A DNA stretch of 64,000 nucleotides from Prochilodus magdalenae (Eukaryota > Chordata > Actinopteri > Characiformes > Prochilodontidae). The stretch lies in contig JAMWET010006936.1 in NCBI GenBank assembly GCA_024036415.1, positions 2,115,001 through 2,179,000 on the forward strand. The letters are read 5' to 3'. The notes under the pieces were generated by a model. That model did no database searches. It had not been told where the DNA came from and saw nothing but the letters and a program-made list of their open reading frames with translations. Both the position numbers and the translations under genes were made by a program. This document shows, in pieces, positions 55,501 through 64,000 of this stretch (the stretch's first letter is position 1; every line of letters begins with the position of its first letter).

Positions 55501-58500
55501 GCTACAATCAGCTACAACCATTAAAAACATTACAACTACAATCAGCTACAACCATTAAAACATTAAAACTACAATCAGCTACAACCATTAAAAACATTAC
55601 AACTACAATCAGCTACAACCATTAAAAACATTACAGCTACAATCAACTACAACCATTAAAACATTACAACTACAATCAACTACAACCATTAAAAACATTA
55701 CAACTACAATCAACTACAACCATTAAAACATTACAACTACAATCAGCTACAACCATTAAAAACATTACAGCTACAATCAACTACAACCATTAAAACATTA
55801 CAGCTACAATCAACTACAACCATTAAAACATTACAACTACAATCAGCTACAACCATTAAAAACATTACAGCTACAATCAACTACAACCATTAAAAACATT
55901 ACAACTACAATCAACTACAACCATTAAAACATTACAACTACAATCAACTAAAACCTTTAAATATTACAACTACAATCAACTACAACCATTAAAACATTAC
56001 AACTACAATCAACTACAACCATTAAAACATTACAACTACAATCAACTACAACCATTAAAAACATTCCAACTACAATCAGCTACAACCATTAAAACATTAC
56101 AACTACAATCAACTACAACCATTAAAACATTACAGCTACAATCAGCTACAACCATTAAAACATTACAACTACAATCAACTACAACCATTAAAACATTACA
56201 GCTACAATCAGCTACAACCATTAAAAACATTACAACTACAATCAGCTACAACCATTAAAACATTAAAACTACAATCAGCTACAACCATTAAAAACATTAC
56301 AACCACAATCAGCTACAACCATTAAAACATTACAGCTACAGTCAGCTACAACCATTAAAACATTACAACTACAATCAACTACAACCATTAAAACATTACA
56401 ACTACAATCAGCTACAACCATTAAAACATTACAACTACAATCAGCTACAACCAACAGATAACTAAAACCATTGAAAACAATATAAACACAAACTAAAAAG
56501 TTCAAATTGCAGGAATGTGCTAAAGTATGTGTTATTTTTCCACTAATTTGAAACAGGTAACATCCTTCATATCCAATAGAACACTTCAAACAGACATCAC
56601 CTGGAAAACTTACATACCAGGCGTGGCTGAGTTTCGATCTACAGGGGAACCTGATGGTAGGACATTCTTCTCAAAATAGCCAAAGTTGCTGATGTTGCCT
56701 GCTGGAAGGTACTGGCCCACCACAAAAATTGTAGCTCCATCTGTAGCCACCCCGAAACCCAGCTCCTTAGTGTCCTTCCAGACCACCTGAGTGAAGTGGC
56801 CTACAGAGAACAACAGAAGCAGGCATTACATGGGGTAGAACTTGGGTCTTGGGTCTGTAAAGAAACATTAGTATTCCTATTAGTAAGTCTACACTAGTAG
56901 TTCTAACTCAGTGAACACTTTAGAACGCTTTCTGGTGTACAGTGGCTGAACACTTTGTTCTAGCTTTCTCTAACTCTTCAGTAATGGTTAGTTTCTGACC
57001 AGAGAGCTGCTCTTGAGTGGGTACTTTGGGCAGTGGACCGAAGAACATCAACTTCACTCCGCCTGACAACACTTACACAAGCTTCACACACACATGTGAC
57101 TACCATGCCAGCACCTCTGCTGTGCTGAGAATAGCCCCCCTCCCAAATAATGTCTAGTCAAAAGTGGTCCTGTGGGAGCTCACATATGGCACAACCATCT
57201 AAGCCCTTTTGTCGGCACACCTATACAGTAGAATTCATATATAGCTGTCAATGAATGGAAGCAGTGTGTGAAATACCCCCTGGTATTCAAGGGGGTCTCA
57301 TGTTGCTTCCATACTGCAAAATTGACTGGCTGCTAACTCGCTCGCTCACTCACTCACCACACACACCTTCAAGAATTTTAATACTGAGACTTGTAAGAGA
57401 GGCAAGAGATTGATTATGGAATCCAGGCTTGCTTTCACAAGCCTATCATTAAAGAGCAGCCAATGTGAACCTTTAAGCTGTTAAAATGTAAATTCTATAT
57501 ATTTGTCTAATAATAATAATAATTAATGCATGGTAGTTCATGTATATCCACCTGTTCCAGAGGTGAAGCCAGGCCTCTTAAAGTTGTAGTCTTTGATTTC
57601 ACTGTACCAGCTGTCCACTGCCTCACGTCCTGGACAAAACAAAGATTCATACAGTAGATTAGACATATATCCAATGCTGTACAAAAATCAGAGGCCACCC
57701 ATAATTTATTCTATTTCCAGTTAGTTTTTTGCATAGGGAAGCAAAAACTTTCAAAACTATTTAAGATTCAAGCATTTACAGTCACATGCACAGAGAAACA
57801 AGCAGTTGTACTGTACAATGAAATCCTTACTCTGCACGGACTTCCCGGACTTCTAGTACTAACAGTCACAATATAAATACTAAGTAGGAGACTAGAGAGA
57901 ATAAAAGAAAATATGCATGTATACAATTAAGAAAATGTATGATATATGCTATATTATTATTATTGTGTTAGTGCAAATAAAAGCAGCCCAATATAGATTC
58001 AAGTATCCTTATTAAGTATACAAGTATCATACACATAGTGTACATAATACAGTATTAAAAGACATACAGAAAACGGAACTCCTATCGACTGTGCAGGACC
58101 GCTAAAACTTTCTCTATGAGATAAACAGTACTTAAAGCTCTCTTCTTTTTAAAGGTTGTCAGAAAATCCAGCTTCACTCTTGCGTTTGGGGACACAGCCG
58201 GTCAGTCCTATATGCTCTCTATTCATGTTGTGTAAGGCCCCGGAAATCACCCACCTCCCCCTGATGTCCCTGTTGCATATGTTTACAGCTTTGATGAGGG
58301 GATGAAGTGGAACCCCAGCTAGAAATCATTTGTTCTAAAAATGTTCTGAAAGTGTATTCCATTGATGTGGGGGAATTTTCTTTTGGCTCCTAGAATGTTC
58401 TAAAGGTAGGAGAACGTTCTCTAAAACATTCTGTCATCTCAGGTCTCAGTAACATCTCTGGACCTGACAACATTCTGAAAACATCCTCTAAATGTTGCAG

Positions 58501-60754
58501 TTAACATGTTAAGTCTAAGTTAACATTTAACCTTAAATGAAAATATACTATACAGACAGGGATTGGACAATGAAACTGAAACACCTGGTTTAGACCACAA
58601 TCATTTATTAGTATGGTGTAGGGCCTCCTTGTGCTGCCAATACAGTGTCAGTTCGTCTTGGGAATGACATATACTGCGTCCTGCACAGTGGTCAGAGGGA
58701 TTTTAAGCCATTCTTCTTGCAGGATAGTGGCCAGGTCAGATGTGATGCTGGTGGAGGTTCGTCCTTCTTGGTGGCATGCTGACATTACCCTGGATACCGT
58801 GGCTCTTGATACATCACAAAGACTTGCTGTCTTGGTCACAGATGCGCCAGCAAGACGTGCACCAACAGTTTGTCCTCTTTTGAACTCTGGTATGTCACCC
58901 ATAATGCTGTGTGCATTGCAGTATTTTGAGCAGAACTGTGCTCTTACCTTCACACTCTGCTCTTACTGGTGCAATGTGCAATTAATGAAGACTGGCCACC
59001 AGGCTGGTCCAATTTAGCCATGAGACCTCCCACTCTAAAATGACAGGTGTTTCAGTTTCATTGTTCAACCCCTGTATATTCAAAAGTATTAACATCTGCA
59101 AAACAAAAGAGCATTAGACTAAAACATTTTCTTTGAAACTTTATTAGAACCTGTGGGAATATTCCCTGCTAGCTGGGACTATGTATCTAATATTTAATTT
59201 AATAAGATAATTAAGAGTAAATACTGGGCAATATGAATCCAGATCTCTCAGTAAATGATACCCACCAAGTATTTAGCTTAGCCATAAAATAAATAGTATT
59301 TGATATTTGAAAAATTAAGACAAACATTTGAGGGAGCCAGTTTGAATGAGCCTGATGCAGCTGATAGAATAATAGTATTATCTATGGTAGGTCAGGTGCT
59401 ATGCTTAAGTTTGTCAGTAGAGGATTAAATATGAATAGATTGATTGATAAATATTGCTTGGTTATGGGTCATTCTGTTATGCATAGGTCTATGTATTCTT
59501 AGACAGATGAAGCAAACTGTTTTAAAGTAAAGAGAATTGTAGGTGGAGCCCTGGTGTGAGGGGTATGAGTTCCACCGCCAGTTGTTGGTTGCTACAATGT
59601 AATATTCAGTTGCTGAGGTTGACGTACAGCCCTGGAAATAAATAGGAGACCACTCCAGTTTCTTAAATCAGCATCTCCACATGTGCAGCCAGTTCTCAGT
59701 GAGGAACAGAAAGTTCGGTACTGGCTTTACTGGCAGATACAGTGAGCGTCTGGATGATAAGAACAAGGTCAAGCAGCAAACACACAGGACAACACAGCTA
59801 CAGACGGGCAGAGAGCCAAAACCACTCTCTACTGACTGTGATGAGCACCACTTCATTCGAATGTCACTTAACCATGGTAAGATGACCTCAAGTGACCTGC
59901 GGAAAGACTGGCGAGCGGAGGTGAACTGCACAGCGAGCATGGTTTAATACAGGCTTCTGGAGGCTCATTTAGTGAGCTTCTAAATAAACAGATCTAAATA
60001 CAATATCTGATCTGGAATTTGGGAGACATGTTTCCCAGTAGTGTATAGAATAAAACCGAAAGAGGCTAATAGCAGCTTAAAAACGTTTGACTTGCCTGTA
60101 AGTTTTTTCGGACTTGAACTCCATGCATAGTACAAGTTCTCTCCATATTCTGCCTGGCTATGCTTGAGGGCTTTGATTGACAGCAGGTGTTCTGCCCACG
60201 CCTGGGCAGAACGGCACAAATCTCGATTTATAACCAGGGGCGGGGCACCATGCTGCTTGCGGTAAGTGTTGTGAGTATGCAGGAATTCCTGTTCAAAGCC
60301 GCTTTCTGGGAGACAGAAAAGCAGAAGAACGAATGTTATGCAATTAGAAGCCTAAACACAGAAGAACAGAACAGGTGCACTGTAGAGGACTGGTAATTAA
60401 AGTTCAGGCGAGGTGCTCAGTTCAGGTAAACTGGGGTTGTGGCTTAAAACAACAGCTCAAAATCTTCATTCATGCAAGATAATATAAAGATGAAATAGGA
60501 GGCATGGGTAAGCACCTTCTCTTTAAAAAAGCTGGTTCTCCAATGGTTCTTTATAGAATCCTAAACACTCAAACACCCATGACACAATCTTCATTTAGGT
60601 AATAAACCATCTTACCATGCAAGGAAATCATTTAAGCATGCAAATGGTTCTATGAGGGTTCCTTTATCATGCTAGTCTGACCAATATAAATATTAAACTA
60701 GCACATGCCACAAAAGTATTAGAACATGGTGTTTAGGCCAAACTCACCTGCCAT
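44215..60754 (-). CDS. Four-CAP-domain GAPR-1/GLIPR2-like protein (16 coding exons)
   Basis: Sixteen coding exons join in frame to 719 residues. They are 60754-60748, 60305-60096, 57629-57552, 56800-56618, 50902-50798, 50146-49937, 49835-49758, 49465-49283, 49106-48990, 48095-47886, 47804-47727, 47298-47116, 46881-46822, 46574-46356, 44573-44496 and 44375-44215. The protein has four CAP/SCP domains (about residues 3-159, 195-351, 391-547 and 568-719) joined by linkers of 35, 39 and 20 residues. GAPR-1, the closest family known to me, is a single-domain, lipid-binding, Golgi-associated cytosolic CAP protein. No signal peptide or membrane segment is visible, so an intracellular location is inferred. 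All junctions are phase 1, so skipping any internal exon keeps the frame. The ATG has A at -3 and G at +4. It sits just after a splice acceptor, so an upstream exon is expected but was not found. Molecular function is unknown. Confidence 0.9.
44893..45118 (-). mobile_element. tRNA-derived SINE in the CAP gene
   Basis: On the minus strand, GGCGCTGTCTATTCACAGCA follows an A-box-like GTGGCACAGCTGG, then the B-box-like GGGTTCAATTTCC. It lies in the intron between the first two exons of CAP domain 4. Confidence 0.65.
45294..46006. mobile_element. Foldback element with arms of about 180 bp
   Basis: Left arm 45294-45481 and right arm 45827-46006 are inverted copies at roughly 90 percent identity by eye. 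They share CACCTTTGAAATGACTATGT, CCTATAAAACAGAATGTATC and TAATAGATGCTCTAAG. The 345-bp spacer is an interspersed fish repeat tail (GGGAGTTTTTCCTCGCCACT, AAGCTGCTTTGAGACAACAT). Part of the left arm plus the tail recurs at 62830-63120. It sits in the CAP domain 4 intron, so the pre-mRNA could form a long hairpin. Confidence 0.8.
46822..46881 (-). CDS. Linker exon 3 between CAP domains 3 and 4
   Basis: A 60-nt phase 1-1 exon encodes 20 residues starting [13 protein letters not shown]. It is the shortest of the three homologous linkers. The acceptor is TTAG and the donor G|GTGAGT. The frame joins domain 3 to domain 4 without a stop. Confidence 0.75.
47116..48095 (-). CDS. CAP domain 3 exons (residues 391-547)
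   Basis: The exons are 48095-47886 (210 nt), 47804-47727 (78 nt) and 47298-47116 (183 nt). The tetrad is intact: His439, Glu446, Glu471 and His488. The first exon resembles domain 2 most closely. The second exon and its donor side (GTGGATATAC) resemble domain 1 more closely. The third exon again resembles domain 2. The first intron has a GC donor. Confidence 0.9.
48990..49106 (-). CDS. Linker exon 2 between CAP domains 2 and 3
   Basis: A 117-nt phase 1-1 exon encodes 39 residues, beginning [12 protein letters not shown] and continuing Ser/Asn/Lys-rich. The acceptor is TTAG and the donor A|GTGAGT. It is homologous to linker 1 (GEALAG versus AEALGG) with small in-frame length differences. No domain is recognised; it is probably a flexible tether. 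Confidence 0.8.
49171..49200. repeat. Single minisatellite-like unit in the paralogous intron
   Basis: The intron between CAP domain 2 and linker 2 contains CCATTCCAACTACAATCAAC followed by TAAAAACAT. This matches one unit of the large array in the equivalent intron after domain 1. It is a plausible relic of the unexpanded ancestral state. Confidence 0.7.
49283..50146 (-). CDS. CAP domain 2 exons (residues 195-351)
   Basis: The exons are 50146-49937 (210 nt), 49835-49758 (78 nt) and 49465-49283 (183 nt). The tetrad is intact: His243, Glu250, Glu275 and His292. The first exon and the adjoining intron sequence are nearly identical to those of domain 3, including the GC donor (GCAAGAGAAC). This indicates a recent duplication or gene conversion that included introns. 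The second exon has the KKPGF variant where domains 1 and 3 have KRPGF. Confidence 0.9.
50350..50645. mobile_element. Palindromic DNA element fragment in a CAP-gene intron
   Basis: Contains GTGCTGGTGTGTTAGTGTTT, GAGTGGATCAGATGCAGCAG and GTCCTGTGACCACTGATGAA. It lies between CAP domain 2 exon 1 and linker exon 1, so it postdates the domain duplication (no counterpart in the domain 3 unit). Confidence 0.7.
50798..50902 (-). CDS. Linker exon 1 between CAP domains 1 and 2
   Basis: A 105-nt phase 1-1 exon encodes 35 low-complexity residues rich in Gly, Pro, Ser, Lys and Asp, beginning [12 protein letters not shown]. The acceptor is TTAG and the donor C|GTGAGT. Its start resembles the other two linkers ([12 protein letters not shown] and GPVDGVRQG), which shows they are copies of one ancestral exon. 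The preceding intron contains the 5.45-kb minisatellite. Confidence 0.8.
51008..56453. repeat. Intronic 33-34 bp minisatellite array, about 5.45 kb
   Basis: The unit is ACTACAATCAACTACAACCA followed by TTAAAACATTACA (33 bp), with a common 34-bp form that has one extra A. Roughly 160 units lie head to tail with few substitutions: CAACT/CAGCT, ACATTACAA/ACATTCCAA/ACATTAAAA, and a CCTTTAAATATT variant. The plus strand has almost no G, giving extreme strand asymmetry. Transcribed from the minus strand, the intron RNA is G/U-rich. The array fills most of the 5.7-kb intron between CAP domain 1 and linker 1. The 33-bp period is divisible by three and therefore makes long meaningless open frames on the minus strand. 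Confidence 0.98.
52280..53600. repeat. Higher-order duplication inside the minisatellite
   Basis: The block near 52320-52690 is repeated almost base for base 900 bp further on (53220-53590), including rare variants TTAAATAATT, AAAAAATTG and ACGATCAAC. A related block occurs near 51390-51605, offset by about 1077 bp. Rare-variant order shared between blocks shows duplication of multi-unit segments. Confidence 0.85.
56618..60754 (-). CDS. CAP domain 1 exons (start codon to residue 159)
   Basis: The domain is encoded by 60754-60748 (MA plus one base), 60305-60096 (210 nt), 57629-57552 (78 nt) and 56800-56618 (183 nt). The CAP tetrad is complete: His51 (LKHS), Glu58 (YGEN), Glu83 (WYSE) and His100 (GHFTQ). 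The [11 protein letters not shown] segment and the C-terminal [11 protein letters not shown] match the end of a GAPR-1 domain. The N-terminus reads MAESGF, whereas GAPR-1 begins with a myristoylatable MG, so the Gly2 lipid anchor appears absent. The 60095 donor is GC rather than GT. The introns hold two Tc1-like remnants (58.5-59.95 kb). Confidence 0.9.
58557..59079 (-). mobile_element. Internally deleted Tc1-like transposon with good terminal repeats
   Basis: The ends are inverted copies (GACAATGAAACTGAAACACC at about 58565 and its complement GGTGTTTCAGTTTCATTGTT at about 59045). The minus strand encodes the N-terminal helix-turn-helix of the transposase: [20 protein letters not shown] then ATVSRVMSA (58953-58648). 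The catalytic domain is deleted. It lies in the first intron after CAP domain 1 exon 2. Confidence 0.8.
59635..59950. mobile_element. Second Tc1-like remnant in the same intron
   Basis: Starts near CCTGGAAATAAATAGGAGAC, followed by CACTCCAGTTTCTTAAATCA, a left end familiar from fish Tc1-type elements. The remainder is an internal fragment without an intact frame. The right end is not clear. Confidence 0.5.
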
Positions 60755-60774
60755 TCTTGATGTACGTCTGAAAC
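60755..60774 (-). other. 5' UTR segment just after a splice acceptor of the CAP gene
   Basis: The minus strand reads TTACATTACAG before 60774, a good acceptor, followed by 20 bases and then the ATG. These bases are open in the ATG frame, so a longer N-terminus encoded by an upstream exon cannot be excluded. No convincing upstream exon was found between 60775 and 64000. Confidence 0.5.
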
Positions 60775-61028
60775 CTGTAATGTAAATAAAATGAGCTTTT
60801 TAATAGTTGTTTAACTTCCCTGTTCATATACCAACACTATGGACCAGCATGAATTCCCTGCTGGTCTAGGTGCTCACCTACCATGGTTGTTCAGCATACT
60901 AGTATCCTAAACACAACATATACTGGCTTTGCTAGTGATGAGCAAATGAACTATCACTGATACTGTCCAGCATTAGAACGCCCAGCACACAACATGTTGT
61001 AGCTGTCTAGGAAAAACAGGTATCAGCA

Positions 61029-61162
61029 GAATGGCAACTTCACAGGAGAGGGCAAAAACCTCATTTAATTCTAATGTAAGTCAATGGACATTTTATCCAA
61101 GCAGTTTTGGGCCATTTCTGTTGGGCCATTTATCATAAAAAATTTCACACAATGTAAACAGC
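61029..61162 (+). repeat. Dispersed repeat, copy 2 of 2
   Basis: Same orientation and order of matching blocks as 7234-7362. It lies upstream of the CAP gene. Confidence 0.7.
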
Positions 61163-62114
61163 AGATCAAGCGATCAAGGTGATGCAAAAAAGTAAAAACG
61201 GACAAAAATAGAGGTACATGGACAGCAACGATATGCTTGTTTTGAGCAGAAATGCCGGCCTTTGCTGGTTTTTCTAGCCGGGTTATGTTTATGAGCAAAA
61301 CTCAAAGACAAACAAAATAGTCTGTCAACAATAGCAACTCCCAACACAGCCTCATTAATCCTGTGGAAAAGGTGTGCTCAAGCAAACCATAATTACTTCC
61401 ATTACACAACAACTGCTCAACCAAATATTACCATTAACTTGGAATTTCAGACGGCTGTGGTAGAAGTGGGATGCTAGACCACAAGTTGAGAGTCAAAACA
61501 GACTACAGTACTGTTTGTCCTCATACTTATGTATGAGTAAGTATGTGTATATCCTCAATTAACTTTACACTGGGCACTTAATCATTAGCTGTCAGTCAGT
61601 GTCGCTGTTAAACACGGTTTTCTATGGCCTTATACATATAAGCTGCAGTGCTTCTCCAGAAAGAGCTTTTTAAACGGCATGCTATGCAAATGCATTCCTA
61701 TCATATTTGCAAATGCAAAGGAAATGTCTTACAGGTCCGCCCACATACAGACACAGTCACCTGAAAGCTAAGGCAGCAAGAAGGCTTAGAACTGTGTTTA
61801 TGTGTAGAAAGTTATTTCAAAGTCTAAACCTAACACATACGAGAAATACATGTTGCTGCTTAAGCTTTAAAGGCGACCCATCATGCTCATTTATTAGGCC
61901 TCATAGTTTAATGTTTGGAGTCTACTAGTAAAGATTTATCTGCTGGATTTTTGTCAAACTGTACATCTGTATTCACCTGCTGTCTGGAAAACTTTATTAG
62001 AACTCTTTGGTCTTTAAGCCCCACACCCCAATGAACCCAGTTATACTGAGTCCCACTCTATTTTAATGGTTAACCTTCAGAGCATCATCAAGCTACATGT
62101 TCTGCCCCCCTACA

Positions 62115-62265
62115 ATGATATGGCTGTTCTTACAATGCTGTTGGTTCTACTGTATGAGCTAGACTGAAGCAGGTCGTTTCAGTGAGGGCATTGTTGTGTG
62201 AGGGCATGCCAGGGATTATGGGGTGTGTTACAAGATGATGTCACCTTGTAACAGAAAATGGATAT
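62115..62265 (+). repeat. Dispersed repeat, copy 2 of 2
   Basis: Diverged same-order match to 10255-10440, upstream of the CAP gene. Confidence 0.55.
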
Positions 62266-62829
62266 ATATATCATATCCATAGACATAGAAATGTGCATAC
62301 ATAGATAATACATTTACTGTCATAGATACTTCATGCCTGATTTCCACATTCACACTCTTCTATTTTGCACTATTGCTACTGTTTCACCTCTGGTACATGT
62401 TAACTCTGTTTTGTTGCCCTGTACTTGTACTGAGCAATGAAAATAAAGTGGAATCTGTCTGTCTATCTATCTGTAACAGTCTTTGTTTAGACTTTGTAAT
62501 CTGTGAAAACCAGTTCTACAGACAAAACAGTCACATACATAACCTGTGGTCTACTAAAACATTGTGCAATAAACAAACAAACAATGAAATAGATGAACTC
62601 TTAGATGTGCGTATGCAGTGCATTAGGTAATTACATGTTAGACTATTTTTGACTTGATCTTTCCTTGTCATTCTATTGCATGGATCTGTGTTAGTGTATA
62701 GAATTCATTTCATCTCCATGTAATTATGTATATGTATGTTCATTTATATGTGTGTATGTATTTATATTGGAATATTCAAGCATTTAGGATAATAACTTTC
62801 TAGGTAACGACTTCTTTCAGATGGTATCT

Positions 62830-63120
62830 AATAGATGTTCTAAGCTGCCTTTCCTGTTCTGTCTTGTTAGTTCGTCTTTCTCTCTTCATCCGGGATCGAC
62901 CTGAGTAGGTTGGGTTCCGCCCTTGAGCCTGGTTCCTTGAGGTGTCTTCCTTACCCAAGGGAGTTTTTCCTCGCCACAGTTGCCTCTGGCTTACTCACAG
63001 GGGGGCTTGGACCCGGTTTCCCTTTCTTACTTCTGTACATGGACTCTGTGTTTTTCTTTTCTTTTTACAAATTGCTTTTCTGTGAAGCTGCTTTGAGACA
63101 ACATTAGTCATAAAAAGCGC
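62830..63120 (+). mobile_element. Interspersed fish repeat, second copy
   Basis: It shares TCTAATAGATGTTCTAAG, CGGGATCGACCTGAG, GGGAGTTTTTCCTCGCCAC and GAAGCTGCTTTGAGACAACA with 45429-45735, in the same order and orientation. Confidence 0.75.
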
Positions 63121-63140
63121 TGTAAAGATTGATTGGTTGA

Positions 63141-63185
63141 TTGATTACGGCTAATTGATTACGGCTAATTGATTACGGCTAATAT
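63141..63185. repeat. Short tandem repeat of ATTGATTACGGCTA
   Basis: Three 15-bp units follow a (GATT)n-like run right after the repeat at 62830-63120. Confidence 0.85.
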
Positions 63186-64000
63186 GAGTCAGAACTCGCC
63201 CAAACTCATCTTTTTTGTATAAAAGTACTTTATAATATTGGCATTTTGCAACAAAAAATGATAATAGTGCCCTAAACATTGCTACAAACCGCTACAAACA
63301 ACAAAGAAAACTTGACCATTTCTATTAAAAATGTTTCAAAAAGCTGCATATATATGGTGTACATACTTTTGAATGTTGCCTGGTCAAATGGTATGCTCTA
63401 AGATCTTTTATTATGATTTGAATTTAATGAAAAGCTATTGGTAGACAGAAATGTCATGCTTTTACCATTGTTTTACACAATAACAAAGTGCAGACCTAAA
63501 CTGGTAATGCAAATCAATGTAACCAGACAATCAGGCAATTTTGGTCCAATTTAGTCCATTCATCACGAAATCCACACACAATGTATAGGACAACCGGCTA
63601 GGGGCTGCAGACTAGTTGGCTTGCTGACTCGATGCTTTAAGCTGCATGTCTGATCACGTGATTATGACACTAATGATATCTTTGAAGAATACAACAGGTG
63701 AGAGGGCAGGTGATGTGTGCCGAGTACCAAGATAAATGGTAAAGGGTGAAATCCCTTATTTTCTGGAATTAATATATTGGAGGAGGAAAATAAACATGGC
63801 CTGTGCAAAAGTTATGACACATTTCTTCATTATTGTGCACTAAAATCTGCAGGAACGTATTTACTATAGCTGATGTGTAATTCGTCTTTATGTGTAAACT
63901 GACCAGCGGAGTTGATCATTTTGCAAACAATGCCATGATATTAATCATTACGTTTTTGTGGCTTATTGAACCAATTTGGGAAATGCTGTTGAAAGTTGAG
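63186..64000. other. Right-end spacer, nothing recognised
   Basis: AT-rich; no supported coding, RNA or repeat features. Confidence 0.5.

Larger units (their letters stand above)
60775..62829. other. Upstream flank of the CAP gene
   Basis: No TATA, CpG island or convincing non-coding first exon could be chosen. It contains two dispersed repeats (61029-61162 and 62115-62265) and a short TCTG/TCTA run near 62456-62472. Confidence 0.45.

Noticed and set aside
51008..56453. CRISPR-like regular array
   Set aside because: Units are contiguous with no unique spacers, the genome is vertebrate, and there are no cas genes.
53865..56589. Long minus-strand open frames of 11-residue repeats ([15 protein letters not shown]) in the minisatellite
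   Set aside because: They arise because the 33-bp unit is divisible by three. They break wherever 34-bp units occur and have no splice or start support.
58648..59017. Host gene in a CAP intron (open frames on both strands)
   Set aside because: The minus-strand frame is the helix-turn-helix part of a Tc1-like transposase bounded by terminal inverted repeats.

Overview
The window looks like nuclear DNA of a ray-finned fish, probably an otophysan such as a characin or catfish. The evidence is intron-bearing vertebrate genes, low GC with many microsatellites, many decayed Tc1/IS630-type transposons, tRNA-derived SINEs, and repeated copies of a fish-type palindromic DNA element. The clade is an inference from repeat content. 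There are no bacterial, phage or CRISPR features.

Two protein-coding genes can be supported, both on the minus strand. (1) At 31454-33599 lies a complete four-exon beta-tubulin of 445 residues, best matched to class IVb (tubb4b). Its compact promoter has a TATA box and three CCAAT boxes spaced exactly 41 bp apart. (2) At 44215-60754 lies a 16-coding-exon gene for a 719-residue protein made of four CAP/SCP domains of the GAPR-1 (GLIPR2) type, joined by short low-complexity linkers. Every junction is phase 1 and every internal coding exon is a multiple of three. Domains 1-3 keep the CAP His-Glu-Glu-His tetrad. Domain 4 is divergent and has Asn at both His positions. The same intron in domains 1, 2 and 3 starts with a GC donor.

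The intron after domain 1 holds the most striking DNA feature: a minisatellite of about 5.45 kb (51008-56453) with a 33-34 bp unit and roughly 160 copies. The equivalent 176-bp intron after domain 2 carries what looks like one copy of the unit, so the array probably grew from a single intronic seed. Parts of it are duplicated again in blocks of about 0.9-1.08 kb.

Layout: 1-31450 is gene-poor and holds microsatellites, transposon remnants, one LINE fragment, and several GC-richer islands resembling conserved noncoding DNA. One CpG-rich island (about 16480-17000) carries two strong CTCF-like motifs in opposite orientation. The tubulin gene occupies 31.3-33.9 kb. 33.9-44.2 kb is a transposon-bearing spacer. 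44.2-60.8 kb is the CAP gene, with repeats inserted in its introns. 60.8-64 kb is its upstream flank, where the non-coding first exon and promoter were not found.

The two genes have no evident functional link. The tubulin is a cytoskeletal subunit. The CAP protein is predicted to be intracellular, because no signal peptide is visible.
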